Source of the DNA: Antitrichia curtipendula
Taxonomy: Eukaryota > Streptophyta > Bryopsida > Hypnales > Leucodontaceae
Assembly: GCA_951230915.1 (NCBI GenBank)
Contig: OX579640.1
Location: 9,320,981 to 9,384,980, forward strand
Reading direction: 5' to 3'
DNA: 64,000 bases
In this document: piece after piece, positions 24,042-34,482 of the stretch
Layout: each line of letters opens with the position of its first letter
Numbering within the stretch: the first letter of the stretch is position 1
The notes under the pieces: generated by a model
What the model was told of the DNA's origin: nothing
Seen by the model: the letters and a program-made list of their open reading frames with translations, nothing else
Database searches by the model: none
Program-made: the position numbers and the translations under genes

Positions 24042-24458
24042 CTATAATGCAGGTACGTCGGCAGCAACAGCAGTTTCACTAGCGTCATTGTCGGTATCCC
24101 AGTTTTCCTCATCAGCAAAGCAACGTTGAGGTCGAGACTTCAATGGCTTCACGAAAAGCTCTGCCAGATTAGGGTTGGTGTACACATTGGAAGCGTACCT
24201 CTTCTCTCTTCCCTTGTACTTTCCATCTACATGTTTGCCCGGATGATCCCACTTATGCTTCACCGCCTGCTTCTTGCGTTGCATTCTCCTGCACAAAACC
24301 ACAGCACGCTGGAGGACAGGATCGAAGTAGGAAAATACCACAAGATTAGAAACAGATGCGGGAAGACGAATATGAACTAGCTGTATTGAACTACGGAAAG
24401 AAGCAACAAGTCCAATTTTGCAAGGCTTTAAGATATAATTGATTGAGAGTTTGTTACC
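24042..24458 (-). CDS. Possible small basic protein, partial two-exon model
   Basis: A minus-strand frame from 24380 to the TAG at 24042-24044 encodes 112 residues with coding-like composition: a hydrophobic first part, then a basic block (RRMQRKKQAVKHKW), then an acidic C-terminus. A 77-bp GT-AG intron (24381-24457) would join it in phase 0 to an upstream exon ending at 24458. That exon meets an in-frame TGA before any ATG, so the start is missing from my model. It may be a real gene with another upstream exon or a pseudogene fragment. I do not recognise the family. Confidence 0.35.
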   Translation of the reverse strand, partial: GNKLSINYILKPCKIGLVASFRSSIQLVHIRLPASVSNLVVFSYFDPVLQRAVVLCRRMQRKKQAVKHKWDHPGKHVDGKYKGREKRYASNVYTNPNLAELFVKPLKSRPQRCFADEENWDTDNDASETAVAADVPAL

Positions 24459-26458
24459 TGGTCGATCTTATAGGAAGTTGTATGACTGAGGTACGGTGTG
24501 GTTCACGGCATTCTGAAGCTTTGGCTTGCGCTCTAACTAAGCCTCGGTGCGGTTGTCAACGCGGTAAAGGCAAGCAATGGAGGAGCGCAACAACTTTGAC
24601 TAGGCAAGTGGATGGGTTGTTCTATACAGTACAGTACTGCAGTACCTCACGTGTAGGTCAGTTTTGTAAATAATTAGGGAAAATTTGGAACATGTCTAAA
24701 ATTTTAAAAACTGTACAGCTATATTCTGAAAATATGAATTTTTTTTTTATTGGTGCTAGTTGTGAATATCCAAAAAATATTCTTGAGAAAATTTAGAAAA
24801 AGGAACACATTTACATGTGAATAGAAAAAATCAATCTAAAATTGGGAGTGTCTAAAAAGTAGGAGGAGCAAAGTGCCGAAAGTCAAGAAAATCAAAAGAA
24901 TATGCCAAAATGTTCAAATTCTAAAATTAAATTATTTTGGCACCAAGGTGCCAAATCTGACTTGAACATATGATCATTTGTATTCTTTGGCTACTAATTC
25001 TATGGATGAGGTAATGTCAATCACAGACATGGTTAGCCAAAATAAGCCTCTAGGCAAAAGGCTCTGTTTGAGAAGCTATGTTTTTGTAGCATTAGGTCAC
25101 TTTTAGAATAACAAAAATATAGTAACTCCAAGTCTCCAACCACTATGAGGAAGAAAGACAAGTCTATTAGTACCTTAATTGGCAATTTGAATATTTTGGG
25201 GCCAGCTCCTAGAGGAGTACATGTTTTTCTAGAGGTGTGCGCTTGTTTCACAAATCAAATCCAAGGGGAATTATAACTAAAATTTTTGATTAAAATTTGA
25301 TTAAAATTATAATTTTTGTGAATTTTTGAAGTAGTTTGCCCTAAAATTTCAAAACCGCTTATAGAGTGAAGTCATGAACATCCTATAAGCAACATGTAAC
25401 CTCTTTCCTATCATGTTTCAATTCTATTCTGGAGTTATTAATGCTTTAGTTTTTCATTCAATCTTGTACATATTTCTATTTAACAATTTTTTTAAGAATG
25501 AAAATCAAGTTTTTTTAAAAAAAATTCTTTAACCCAGTTATCAACTCAATTCTTCAACATAAAAAATTAGAATTTCGAAATCAATAGTGCAAAAATCTTA
25601 AGTTAAGAAGATTGAAAGTAAAAAAATCTAGTCAAACAAGGTGCAAAAATACTTTTTTTCTTCACTTTAAATGCAAATATCTTGCAATCTATGCAATCTA
25701 AATATCTAAAATTTCTTCCACACATTCTTACAATAGTCTAGTGCAAGATCCTATGGTTAAATCCTTAAAAAGCACAATTAATTTTATTTTTCTCTCAGCA
25801 ATAGAAATGGCAGTTTTGAGAGTTGTTTATTAAAAAAAAGACTTGGGACATTAGGGGGTCATGATTTCCTCTTTATTATTTGACTCAAGTGAACAGGTTT
25901 TTTTCACTGCAGAAAATGGTACAACTGTCAAGCAAGAGATCCTGTTGACCACCGAAATGAGGTCAATCTTCTAAAAACCCTAAAGTCCTCACTTTAAGGG
26001 CTGAGGGCACTTTTTTCACTTAAAAAACATGAAGACATTTTTTGTGTGAAGATAAGAGGAAATGTTGCAAATTCAAAAAAAAATTGGTACAACAAATTTT
26101 GTGTCTTCATCAAGTTAGCAGCAACTGAAATGGCAGCTGCTCAGAGGAATGACTGTCTGGACCTTATGAATTTTCAACAACAATAAATCTAAAATAGTTG
26201 TCTGTTGTGAGACCCACCCTTGGCTTCATCTCCAAGTGTTGTTGTTTGATTCTCTTATTTTCCATTGAAATAAACTTCAATGCGTGCCAAAACCAAAGCC
26301 AAAACACTATTGCTGCTGGAGTGAAGATATATTGGCATCTCAACATGTAGTGAAAGTACAACAAATTAAAAACTGGAGGAACTAGCAGCTGCTTGTGATA
26401 TAAGTCTTGAACCTTGAGCCTCGAGTTTGTGTTTCAATGGTTTTAAAGTTCCTTTGCC
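24459..26458. other. AT-rich spacer with a partial TTAA-element copy
   Basis: Positions 25640-25856 resemble the right part of the element at 21285-21853 ('cttcactttaaatgcaaat', then 'agaaatggcagttttgag') and end in 'gacattagggggtca', a degraded TTAA-type terminus. No gene is seen elsewhere in the stretch. Confidence 0.5.
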
Positions 26459-28028
26459 ATGGTGATGCCTGGAGAGCTAGCATGCATATTTCTTCTCACC
26501 ACTTTGTACTGGATCTCTTACCATCTCCATGCACACTCCCTGGAATCTTTTGCTGAGGCAGAGGTACACCACGTCACAAGGAAGTAGCTTAAATATGTCT
26601 TGCTTTGCTTGGATAATGTTTGGCACATACCTTTCTTACTCTTCAATATCACATTAACAGTTCCTGGAAGTAACCCTGTTGTTCTTCAGAGAGCACCTTG
26701 TATTTATGTGGTGGATTTCCATCAATTTTGTTTATTTGAGAATTTCTGCTCAGTTTTGTTTTGACCTCAAATGTGTTAAAATGGCAAAAAATGGAAGACT
26801 TCTGTGATGTTGATGCAGTTTCAGTTGTTCAACTGAAGCCTCAGATCTAACTCTGGCCTAGTTTAAAGAGATTTTGAAAATCCTCAATTTCAGAGTCTTG
26901 GGCACTCGAATGTCACATATTTGGCACTCTGAAACATGTGATACTTAACCAGTAAGATCATTTTCATGTGACCGATTTCCCTCAATTTTGTAATATGCTT
27001 ATGACCAATTTCATAAAACCTTGTAACTGCCACAGTTTGAGGAAAAGCGGATCATTCAGTATCCTATTCTGCCTTATCACACAGCAGACTGAAGCAAGAA
27101 GATTGACTGCCTCAATTTGAATTAGAGATGGCATCATTAGGGCTGTTGCAGTGCACGACTTCAACTGCCAGATTAATATCTTTTTTCTGTCTGTTTTGAG
27201 TTTCATTGATTCTGAACATCAAATTCTTGTCATGAATACTAGACCTCACAAAGAGTTTCCATATCTTATTTGAGAATCCCCTCGTACTGCAGAACGAAAT
27301 TCTTGCACTCTTGATACCCCTATTGTTAACTATGCTTCAAATCTGGCTTAGATCCAGAATAGTTGCATACCAACTCTAATTTAGTAGGAATTGATTGAGA
27401 GCTGCTGATTTTGATGTAGTGCACACTCAAACTAGGAGTCTTTCGTTCCACTGACGTAGTATACGTCATGGATTGCAGTGGCCTAACTATGGAGGTGGAA
27501 TTGAAAACTGGTGAGAGGCCAGGCATGAGCACAAAATCAGCCCGCACACTCTTGCCAAGTTGAAGAAGAAGTGGAGTGCCACCACATCTAGGGATGTCAC
27601 AACCACTCCTGCAATTGCAAATGGTGTGGTCTACTTCCCAACTTGGACAGGGGACGTTTACGCAGTGAAACAAAAGGATGGGAAGCTAGTGTGGCAAAGG
27701 AACTTGACGGACTTGGTGGGAAGCAAATCAGGTATTCTGTCAAGGCACACACCAGTGGTGGAGAAGGAGTATTTGCTTGTGGAAACCTACATTCTAGGCC
27801 TTTAGTTGGCTCTCAACATCAACACGGGGGACTTAATTTGGTCACAGCTTTTGCATTCCAACCCATATGCCTGCATGACCATGTCAGGCTGAGTCTACAA
27901 GAGGTAAATAACGCTATGACACACTTAGTTTCCCCAGGAACCTCAAAGACACTTACTTCATCCATGATCAACAGTCATTCCCAATTTACAAGAATTTAGT
28001 CAAGCTTTCATGATCATTCTAAAATGAA

Positions 28029-28444
28029 CTAAGGTAGTGTGCTCTAAAAGCGCCCATCTTCTTGAAACCGCCCCTATTTTTAGGTGAAGAATGGAGATGG
28101 GGTGATCCTTAAATGAACCAGTTTCGCAATTGAATGCATTGAGGAAAAATTGTTTTTCTATTGCAAGAGCCAATCATTGTCTTTGATTTCTGCACATCTC
28201 TTTACAAGTTGCAAATGGACAGATTTTGGAAGACCTATGGTCACAAATAGGTGCCTGTGCCCTGAATCTTTGAAAATCCATAAGTAATTCAAAAAGGCTT
28301 GGAAAAATACAAAACCACTTGTGTAAGGTACCACATCTATTTTTCTTTCTCTGAAAAATGATCTGAAAATATTTTCACCCACGAAAGCCTGTGAAAAAGG
28401 CGGACCAGCCCTTAAATGGGCACTTTAAGAGCATACTACCTTAC
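28029..28444. repeat. MITE-like element with CTAAGGTAGT ends, inside a pseudogene intron
   Basis: The left end is CTAAGGTAGTGTGCTCTAAA and the right end, on the minus strand, GTAAGGTAGTATGCTCTTAA. The element is about 415 bp, within the intron 27904-28864 of the PQQ-repeat pseudogene. It shares its interior with 6338-6575. Confidence 0.7.
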
Positions 28445-29903
28445 TTGTATACTGAGCAAAATTTTGTAACTTGGCCATAACTTATCTGAGTTGATCCACT
28501 CAAAACCCACCAATCTTGGTCATCTACGGCAATTAATATGTCTTTTAACAAATTTGGAGTAGAAAAAAATCTAGAAGTGCTATTGTCGTTATCATATCTC
28601 AAATCTCTATATTACTTTACATATGGAGAAGTCATAAAATCATCTTGTCTTCATTAACTATTGCACACTAGCATTAGAATAATCTTTGAAATTCATCAAG
28701 ATAATTAAGAAAAAGGATTGGTTGCTCTCAAAAGAAATTATATTAGCGCCCATAGAAAATGTGTACACAAGGAGTTTGGGTAGCCCGTTTGAATCATCAT
28801 GGTAATTTCAAGACAAGATTGAATTGAATTGTCTGTAAACTAATTCCCATTTCATTTGTGGCAGTGAATATTATATAGGGATGTCATCCTATCCGAGGGT
28901 GTTTTAGAAGAACTATGTTGCTCATTTCAAGGAAGTATGTTAAAACTAGATATCCACACATGGGAGATCAAGTGGAAGACAAATATGCTACCTAGCAACA
29001 ATAACAAAGTGGTATTATACTCATGTGCAGCCATATGGGGAGGTAGTCCATCAATAGATTCCAAAAGAAAGGTTATATACATTGCCATTGGAAACCTCTA
29101 CTCTACTCCTCTTGATGTCGTTGTATGTGAACAAAGAGAAAACAACAAAACACATCAAGATGTACTTGATCCATATATCAATCAAGATGATCATTATGAA
29201 TCTATTCTTGCTTTAGATTTAGATACAGGAACAATTATATGGGCTCGTCATTTGGGTGGCTATGATACTTAGACCAAGGCATGCATTCCAAATGCACCAC
29301 CATCATCCAATTGCCCTCTTGTAATTGGATCAGACTATGGTTTTGGAAAAGCTCCTATGATTCTCACTATCAAAAGGCATACAATAGTTGCTAGACAAAA
29401 GAGTAGGTTTGTTTGGGCACTTGACCGTGACATTGGAATACTTGTGTGGGATGTAGTAAGCAATCTCTGTCCTTTCCTCCGAATATATTAGTGTTGCATT
29501 TTTTTATCTCTTAATGACAAATTTAGTTACTTTGACTAACCATATTGAAAAAAAATTAATTAATCCCTAAGCACCCAATGCGTTTTTATTAAATCTAGAC
29601 CCTTGTGAACTCATTCCAATCAAACTATCATCTAAGAAGAGATCCACATAAATTGACCGTACTAATTGGTAGGGGAGACAAGCCAGGAGCTCCATGGAAA
29701 GGGGCACATCCTTTGACCAAACTATTGAAAAGATTATAACAATCAAAGAAGGAAATCTTCAAATTTCAAGAGACATGATCCTGTCATTGGTGTGACAGAA
29801 GTACTCTCCATAAGAATGTTATGGAATCGCTTGAGAATCATATTTTGAATTATGCATTAAAATTTCACATATATAGTGATGTCAAACTTTGCACTATTTT
29901 GTA

Positions 29904-31046
29904 CAGTGGGGTACCAATCAAAATGTCGTTTTCGAATTCGCAGTGAGAAAAATTTCAGTACTGCCAACTTTGAAAGCCTCCGGAGAGCTTAAAAATTGGT
30001 ATGTTACCACGAAATTTTTACCACAGCATCATCTTTAAGTTAATTATACGTACGCCAAATTTCAAGGCCAAAAGATCCACCGAAAAAAGTTATTCAAAAT
30101 CTACCAACATTGGTAGTTGTGGAAATTTTTTCACTGCTGCCAACTTTGACAGCCTCCCAAAGATTGAATTATTTTTTTTGCCATGAAATGCTTGGAACAA
30201 AAACCTCTTTATGTTAATAACATATGAAAAAAATTTCAAGGCCAAAAGATTAATAAAAAAAAAGATATTAACAATCTACCAACATGTGTCGTTTTGAGAA
30301 ACAATTGTGAAAATTGTTTCACTACTTCAACTTTGACACCCTCCCAAGGGCTGAAAAATTGCTTATTTACTATGAAATTTTTTTCACAAAGTTATTTCTA
30401 TGTTAATAACATTTGTGACAAGTTTCAAAGACAAAAAAAGTTATACAAAAAAAAATATTCAAAATCTACCAACATGTGTAGCTGTGAAAAATCATTTCAC
30501 TACTTCCAACTTTGACACCCTCCTAAGGGCTGCAATTTTACTTATTTACCATGCATTTTTTTGCACAAGATCCCCTCTATGCTAATAACATGTGTGCCAA
30601 ATTTGAAGGTCAAAAGATTTACACAAAAAAAGAAATTCACAATCTACCAACATGCGTAGTTGTTGGAAACAATGGGGGAAACCATTTCATTGCTACCAAC
30701 TTTGACACCCTCCCAACGGTTGAGAAATTGTCTATTTACCATGAAAATTTTGGCATAACATGCTCTTTATGTTAACAACATTCATGCCAAATTTCAAAGT
30801 CAAAAAATTTATACAAAAAAAATATTTAACAGCTACCAATGTTGATAGATTTTGAATAACTTTTTTTTGGTGGATCTTTTGGCCTTGAAATTTGTCATTC
30901 ATATAATTAACTTAAAGATGATACTGTGGTAAATATTTCGTGGTAAAATACCAATTTTTGAGCTCTCCGGAGGCTTTCAAAGTTGACAGTACTGAAATAT
31001 TTCTCACTGCGAATTCGAAAACGACATTTTGATTGGTACCCCACTG
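29904..31046. mobile_element. 1.14-kb foldback element with 213-bp inverted termini
   Basis: It begins CAGTGGGGTACCAATCAAAA and ends with the exact reverse complement. The left arm 29904-30116 and right arm 30833-31046 match over about 213 bp with roughly a dozen differences. Both ends are flanked by TA (29902-29903 and 31047-31048), which fits a TA target-site duplication. The interior is made of about 180-bp tandem repeats, and the arms themselves contain part of that repeat. It has no transposase. It lies between the middle and last exons of the PQQ-repeat pseudogene. Confidence 0.85.
29964..30832 (+). repeat. About 180-bp tandem repeats inside the foldback element
   Basis: The core 'ccaactttga(a/c)a(g/c)cctcc' recurs near 29964, 30140, 30327, 30506 and 30696, at spacings of 176-190 bp. 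Each unit also contains 'aatttcaa(g/a)g(c/a)caaaa' and 'atctaccaacat(g/t)'. Units have diverged by substitutions and small indels. A sixth, inverted partial unit forms the right arm. Confidence 0.75.
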
Positions 31047-31380
31047 TACATGGAGATAACTGGACCTGGAAGCCCTACAAAAGGGTCCATGTGGAGAGCA
31101 ACAAGTGATGGTGAGAGAATCTTCACCAATGAAGGCAACTTTTTCAAGGAAAACTTCACACTGATCCCATCTGATGCAGTCACGACAAGTGGGGGCTGGG
31201 TAGCTATAAATGTGTCCTCCAGTCAGATTTTATGGTCCACAGTATCCCCAGATGGACCTGCCCCCATTGGACCTCTCATTATTGTAAATGGTTTGGTACT
31301 CACAACCTCTTTGGGATCACCAAAAGGAACAGTGTATGCGTTGGGCTCAAAGTCAGGCAAGGTTTTATGACATTACAATA

Positions 31381-31753
31381 GTGGTAGTCACAGCTTGTTC
31401 ACCGTGATGGTGAACAATGAACATTGAAGTGGTGGCGGCGTAGGGTTGGCTTGCTTTTGACGGAATATTCATAGCGGAACATTGATTGTTCACTCCCAAC
31501 ATCAACCTCCGGAGGTGGATGTTGGGAGTGAACAATCAATGTTCCGCTAAGATTATTCCTTTGTTCTCTTAACTTTCAATTACATCCGTCCATCTCGCCA
31601 TTATCCATCCTCCATTGTTCATTCTCAACATTTGAACAAAAAAGGTGGTCACGGCTTGTTCAATATTTGTCATTTCTCATTGGCCCCTCAAAGCACTTTC
31701 CATTATTCATTGTTCATTGTTCACCATCACGGTGAACAAGCTGTGACTACCAC
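31381..31753. mobile_element. 373-bp MITE with 43-bp perfect inverted ends, TA target site
   Basis: The ends GTGGTAGTCACAGCTTGTTC match their reverse complement at the right end perfectly for 43 bp. TA flanks both sides (31379-31380 and 31754-31755). A second inverted repeat lies inside (31474-31549), with arms of about 36 bp and one mismatch around AACCTCCGGAGG. Removing the element and one TA rejoins the flanking reading frame of the PQQ-repeat gene (HYNNITASMKGG), so it inserted into coding sequence and duplicated TA. Confidence 0.9.
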
Positions 31754-31895
31754 TAATATCACTGCTTCCATGAAGGGAGGTGTCTCTATCAGCAATGGGT
31801 GCATCTATTTTGGTGAAGCCCTTGGGATTGGAGCTTGCTCCGCACTTGAAAATTACACACTTGGTCATGCTGTTGATGCCATATGTGTCACCTAA

Positions 31896-32304
31896 GCCCT
31901 AGTACTCACACAAGCAAACTAGGACTTCCAAATGGCAAAGCCCACCCCATTCTAAGGTTATGCCAAGGTAGCCTGTGATAGCAGATGCATCAAGTTGGGA
32001 AATAGAGTTTTTTTAATAATCTGTGCCCATGGATAGCAAAGTTGTGATTCTAGGGTACAATGGTTAATTTTGTAAAATAATATTGTATAATATTATTGTT
32101 TTCTGAATGGAATTTTACCATGTGCCATACTACGATTTCTCTCTCTCAAGTATTTTTGGGTATCATAGTCGTTCAATTCTTTCCAAGTGAAGTTCATGCA
32201 ATAATAATAATTTTTTGGAACATCTAGGTTTAATAGTTATGAACATGTGTTGAATGACATCATCCGTGAAATGAACATCCCAAGTTCTTTGATGCCATAT
32301 TTGC
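31896..32304. other. AT-rich spacer, no gene seen
   Basis: This is the 3' flank of the PQQ-repeat pseudogene. No ORF or repeat partner recognised. Confidence 0.5.
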
Positions 32305-32527
32305 TATATATTAGACAATCGATGACCGCGCTAGTGGCGAATAGGTTATTGTACATAATCGGTTGTACATTTTCCAATCACAACCGTTGATCTTCATGAT
32401 TCAAGGGTGTAAGAAGCAAGTTGAAAGGAAAGAAGGTTATGAATTGCAACTTGTAATGGCAATGGTGATGGGTCGCGAATGGGACGGTGCCACGTTAGCG
32501 TTGAAAAGTCAACAACCAGTTATGGAC
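32305..32527. repeat. 223-bp dispersed repeat upstream of HSP20
   Basis: It aligns along its length with the reverse complement of 46728-46951. Shared words include 'cggttgtacattttccaatc' and 'gcaacttgtaatggcaatgg'. The second copy is a clean insertion in a duplicated gene fragment, so this is a mobile sequence. It encodes nothing recognisable. It lies about 170 bp upstream of the heat-shock elements. Confidence 0.75.
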
Positions 32528-32701
32528 CAGCACTGTCCTGCACCTGAAGAATTTGGGTATGGGAAACCTTCATGAGACTAGGCACATGGCAAAAATGCAA
32601 CAAGTGCATGGTGAATCCTTACTGTTCATTCATCAGTTTCAAACTTCCAGGCCTTTCTGCAAGCTTCTGCAACCTACTGACCGCCGGACGCAGGACATTA
32701 A

Positions 32702-32808
32702 CCAGAAGGTCCGCCACACGGACCGACGGTCGGAGAATGTTCAAAAAAACAGATTCCAGCGTCCAGAAGGTCCGGGACACGGACCGAAGGTCGGCGAAGG
32801 TTCTAGAG
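32702..32808 (+). promoter_or_regulatory. Duplicated heat-shock-element unit
   Basis: Two direct repeats of about 41 bp start at 32702 and 32763 (both begin CCAGAAGGTCCG). Each ends in an HSE-type inverted pair: GAATGTTC at 32735-32742 and GAAGGTTCTAGAG at 32796-32808. The second has three alternating nGAAn modules, the form bound by trimeric heat-shock factors. A TATA box follows about 50 bp later and the HSP20 gene next. Confidence 0.75.
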
Positions 32809-32858
32809 CCATCGTCTTTCTTCTTGTTTCTTCGAGGAGAAACCAGCATGGTGTCGAA

Positions 32859-32864
32859 TATAAA
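32859..32864 (+). promoter_or_regulatory. TATA box of the HSP20 gene
   Basis: TATAAA in the context GAATATAAAGAAC lies about 50 bp downstream of the second HSE and 225 bp upstream of the ATG. That leaves a leader of about 190-200 bases if transcription starts some 30 bp downstream. Confidence 0.65.
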
Positions 32865-33088
32865 GAACACCCATGGGCTCCAATCTCCCCAAAGACAACC
32901 GCAGATTCGCAACCAATTCTTCAGATCTCAGCAGTGGAAACCTTCCCATCGAACTCTTGCTATCGAATTCTTGCTGTAGATCGCCCATAAGCTTGCGTAG
33001 TATTCAGCATTGTCAGCTCGGTTGTGTGGTGGAGACTTAGCTTGCTCTGGTTCTTTGGTGTGCGTTCAATCAGCTCTCGTCGTTGAGA

Positions 33089-33601
33089 ATGGCAGTCTCA
33101 CCTTTCTTCGGGCGCCGCAACAACTTCTGGGACGCCCCCGACCCGTTTGATATGGTGGTGTCCGTGTTCGACAACACCCCGGCCAGCTCGTTCGCTCGCG
33201 ACGCGCGCGCGGTGGCGAGCACCAACGTGGATTGGAAGGAGACCCCCACGGAGCACGTGTTCAAGGCCGACCTGCCAGGGCTGAGGAAGGAGGAAGTGCA
33301 AGTGCAGGTGGAGGACGGAAGGACGTTGAGCATCAGTGGGCAGCGCAAGAAGGAGGAGGTGCAGAAGACGGATACCTGGCACCGCGTGGAACGGAGCGGC
33401 GGCCAATTCATGCGCAAGTTCAGGCTCCCTGAGAACGCGAAGCTGGATCACATCACGGCGAAGGTGGAGAACGGAGTGCTCACGGTGGTGGTGCCGAAAG
33501 AGGAGAAGCAGAGGCCGAAGACGCGCAGCATTGAGGTCGGCGGCCATGATGGCGAGCAGGTGGCCCCGGAGGTCAAGCCCGCAGAGAAGACTGCAGCATG
33601 A
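33089..33601 (+). CDS. Class I cytosolic small heat-shock protein (HSP20)
   Basis: A single exon of 170 residues, the usual size for plant class I small HSPs, which are ATP-independent holdase chaperones that form oligomers of about 12 subunits and keep heat-denatured proteins soluble. The N-terminal arm (1-45) has the PFFGRR and DPFD motifs of the class. The alpha-crystallin domain covers about 46-142, with NVDWKETPTEHVFKADLPG at 46-64, the WHRVERS segment at 97-103, FRLPENA at 111-117 and ENGVLTVVVPK at 128-138. The C-terminal oligomerisation motif is IEV at 148-150. The tail (151-170) is longer and more acidic than in many relatives. I chose ATG 33089 because the conserved N-terminus begins there. 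The exon is strongly GC-rich. HSEs and a TATA box lie upstream, so heat induction is very likely. Confidence 0.95.
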   Translation: MAVSPFFGRRNNFWDAPDPFDMVVSVFDNTPASSFARDARAVASTNVDWKETPTEHVFKADLPGLRKEEVQVQVEDGRTLSISGQRKKEEVQKTDTWHRVERSGGQFMRKFRLPENAKLDHITAKVENGVLTVVVPKEEKQRPKTRSIEVGGHDGEQVAPEVKPAEKTAA

Positions 33602-34482
33602 TCGTCGTGAGCAGTTGAATTGTAGAGTTATGGAGGCCTGTTGTAGGGATTATCTGAGTGCTTTTTGAGCTTGTAAATGGGGAACTGAGCTCCAGTTTCT
33701 GTCTCGGTGGACACTAATGGCGCAGCAAATTTGGTTCATCTCCAGGAGGCAGTATGAGTTACCAGCACCGGCTATAGCAGCCGTGCGTAGAGAGTAGTGA
33801 TCGAACAGGAGTTCGTTTTGCGTGTACCTAGAAGTATTTTGAGTAACTGAATAAAGAACAGCAGGTTCTCTATCTGTGTGCAATTGCGTGAGCTTTCAGT
33901 TTGTTGCTTGTTTTTTAGCTCGGAGAGTACCCCTGCCGTTAATTTGGTAAGACCTTGCATTCTGCAAATGTCCGTCCAGGACTTTGGAAGTGCTGCACGA
34001 AGTCACATGCGAAGGATGAACTCTTTGTCGACGTAATTTAGGAGGGAGAGTGTCTGTCATTTTCGACTCCCTGGTCATTTCGAAGCACAATTGACAGCCG
34101 TGGATTGGTCATCAAGATTTGTAATTTATCGCAGGATTCGACAATCCAAGAAATCAAGTCAATGTCACTACCTCCAGTTGTTGTGAAACGGCTGCGAAAA
34201 CCGTTACAAAACCAACTACAGTCATATGCATGTGATAAGTTACGAACCGATTGTGTCACGTGCCTTCCATTGATCTCCATGACTTCCATGATAACGCTAG
34301 CGATTGGTCCGCAACAATCATCGCCGTGATGAAAGCGGCAGTTTAGAACCAGTTCAGCAGCAGTCTGTCATTGCCAACGGTCAATCATGGGCTTCAGAAT
34401 AGGGTTATTCATCTCTCCAAAGAATCATAGGGCTTCAGAAGAATACTGCCTATGCTGACGAGGTTCTTAAATTGATGGTAAA
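33602..34482. other. 3' flank of HSP20 and promoter of the lipocalin gene
   Basis: An AATAAAG motif at about 33850 may be a polyadenylation signal for HSP20. The ORFs here are short and mostly antisense. No other feature is seen. Confidence 0.45.

Larger units (their letters stand above)
26459..31895 (+). pseudogene. PQQ-repeat (polyvinyl-alcohol dehydrogenase-like) pseudogene
   Basis: The pieces follow the family order. Exon 26459-26563 encodes a signal peptide (35 codons, donor intact). About 27476-27903 carries the first blades (ISPHTLAKLKKKW, then ANGVVYFPTWTGDVYAV). 28865-29455 carries middle blades (AAIWGGSPSIDSKRK, LALDLDTGTIIWARHLGGYD). About 31050-31370 and 31756-31895 hold the last blades and the C-terminus. 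Intact relatives are secreted beta-propeller proteins related to PQQ dehydrogenases. This copy is dead. It has in-frame stops at 27512 (TGA), 27803 (TAG), 27890 (TGA), 29270 (TAG, at a conserved aromatic position) and 31368 (TGA, where the family has Trp). It also has a one-base frameshift near 28905. Two transposons have inserted, at 29904-31046 in or next to an intron and at 31381-31753 within the last exon. Four splice donors remain canonical. Confidence 0.85.

Noticed and set aside
29904..31046. CRISPR-like or satellite array
   Set aside because: Repeats of about 180 bp without unique spacers inside inverted arms fit a foldback transposon in a nuclear plant genome, and CRISPR does not apply.
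33098..33547. 149-codon minus-strand frame
   Set aside because: It is antisense to the HSP20 gene, His/Leu/Arg-rich, and explained by that gene's GC-rich codons.
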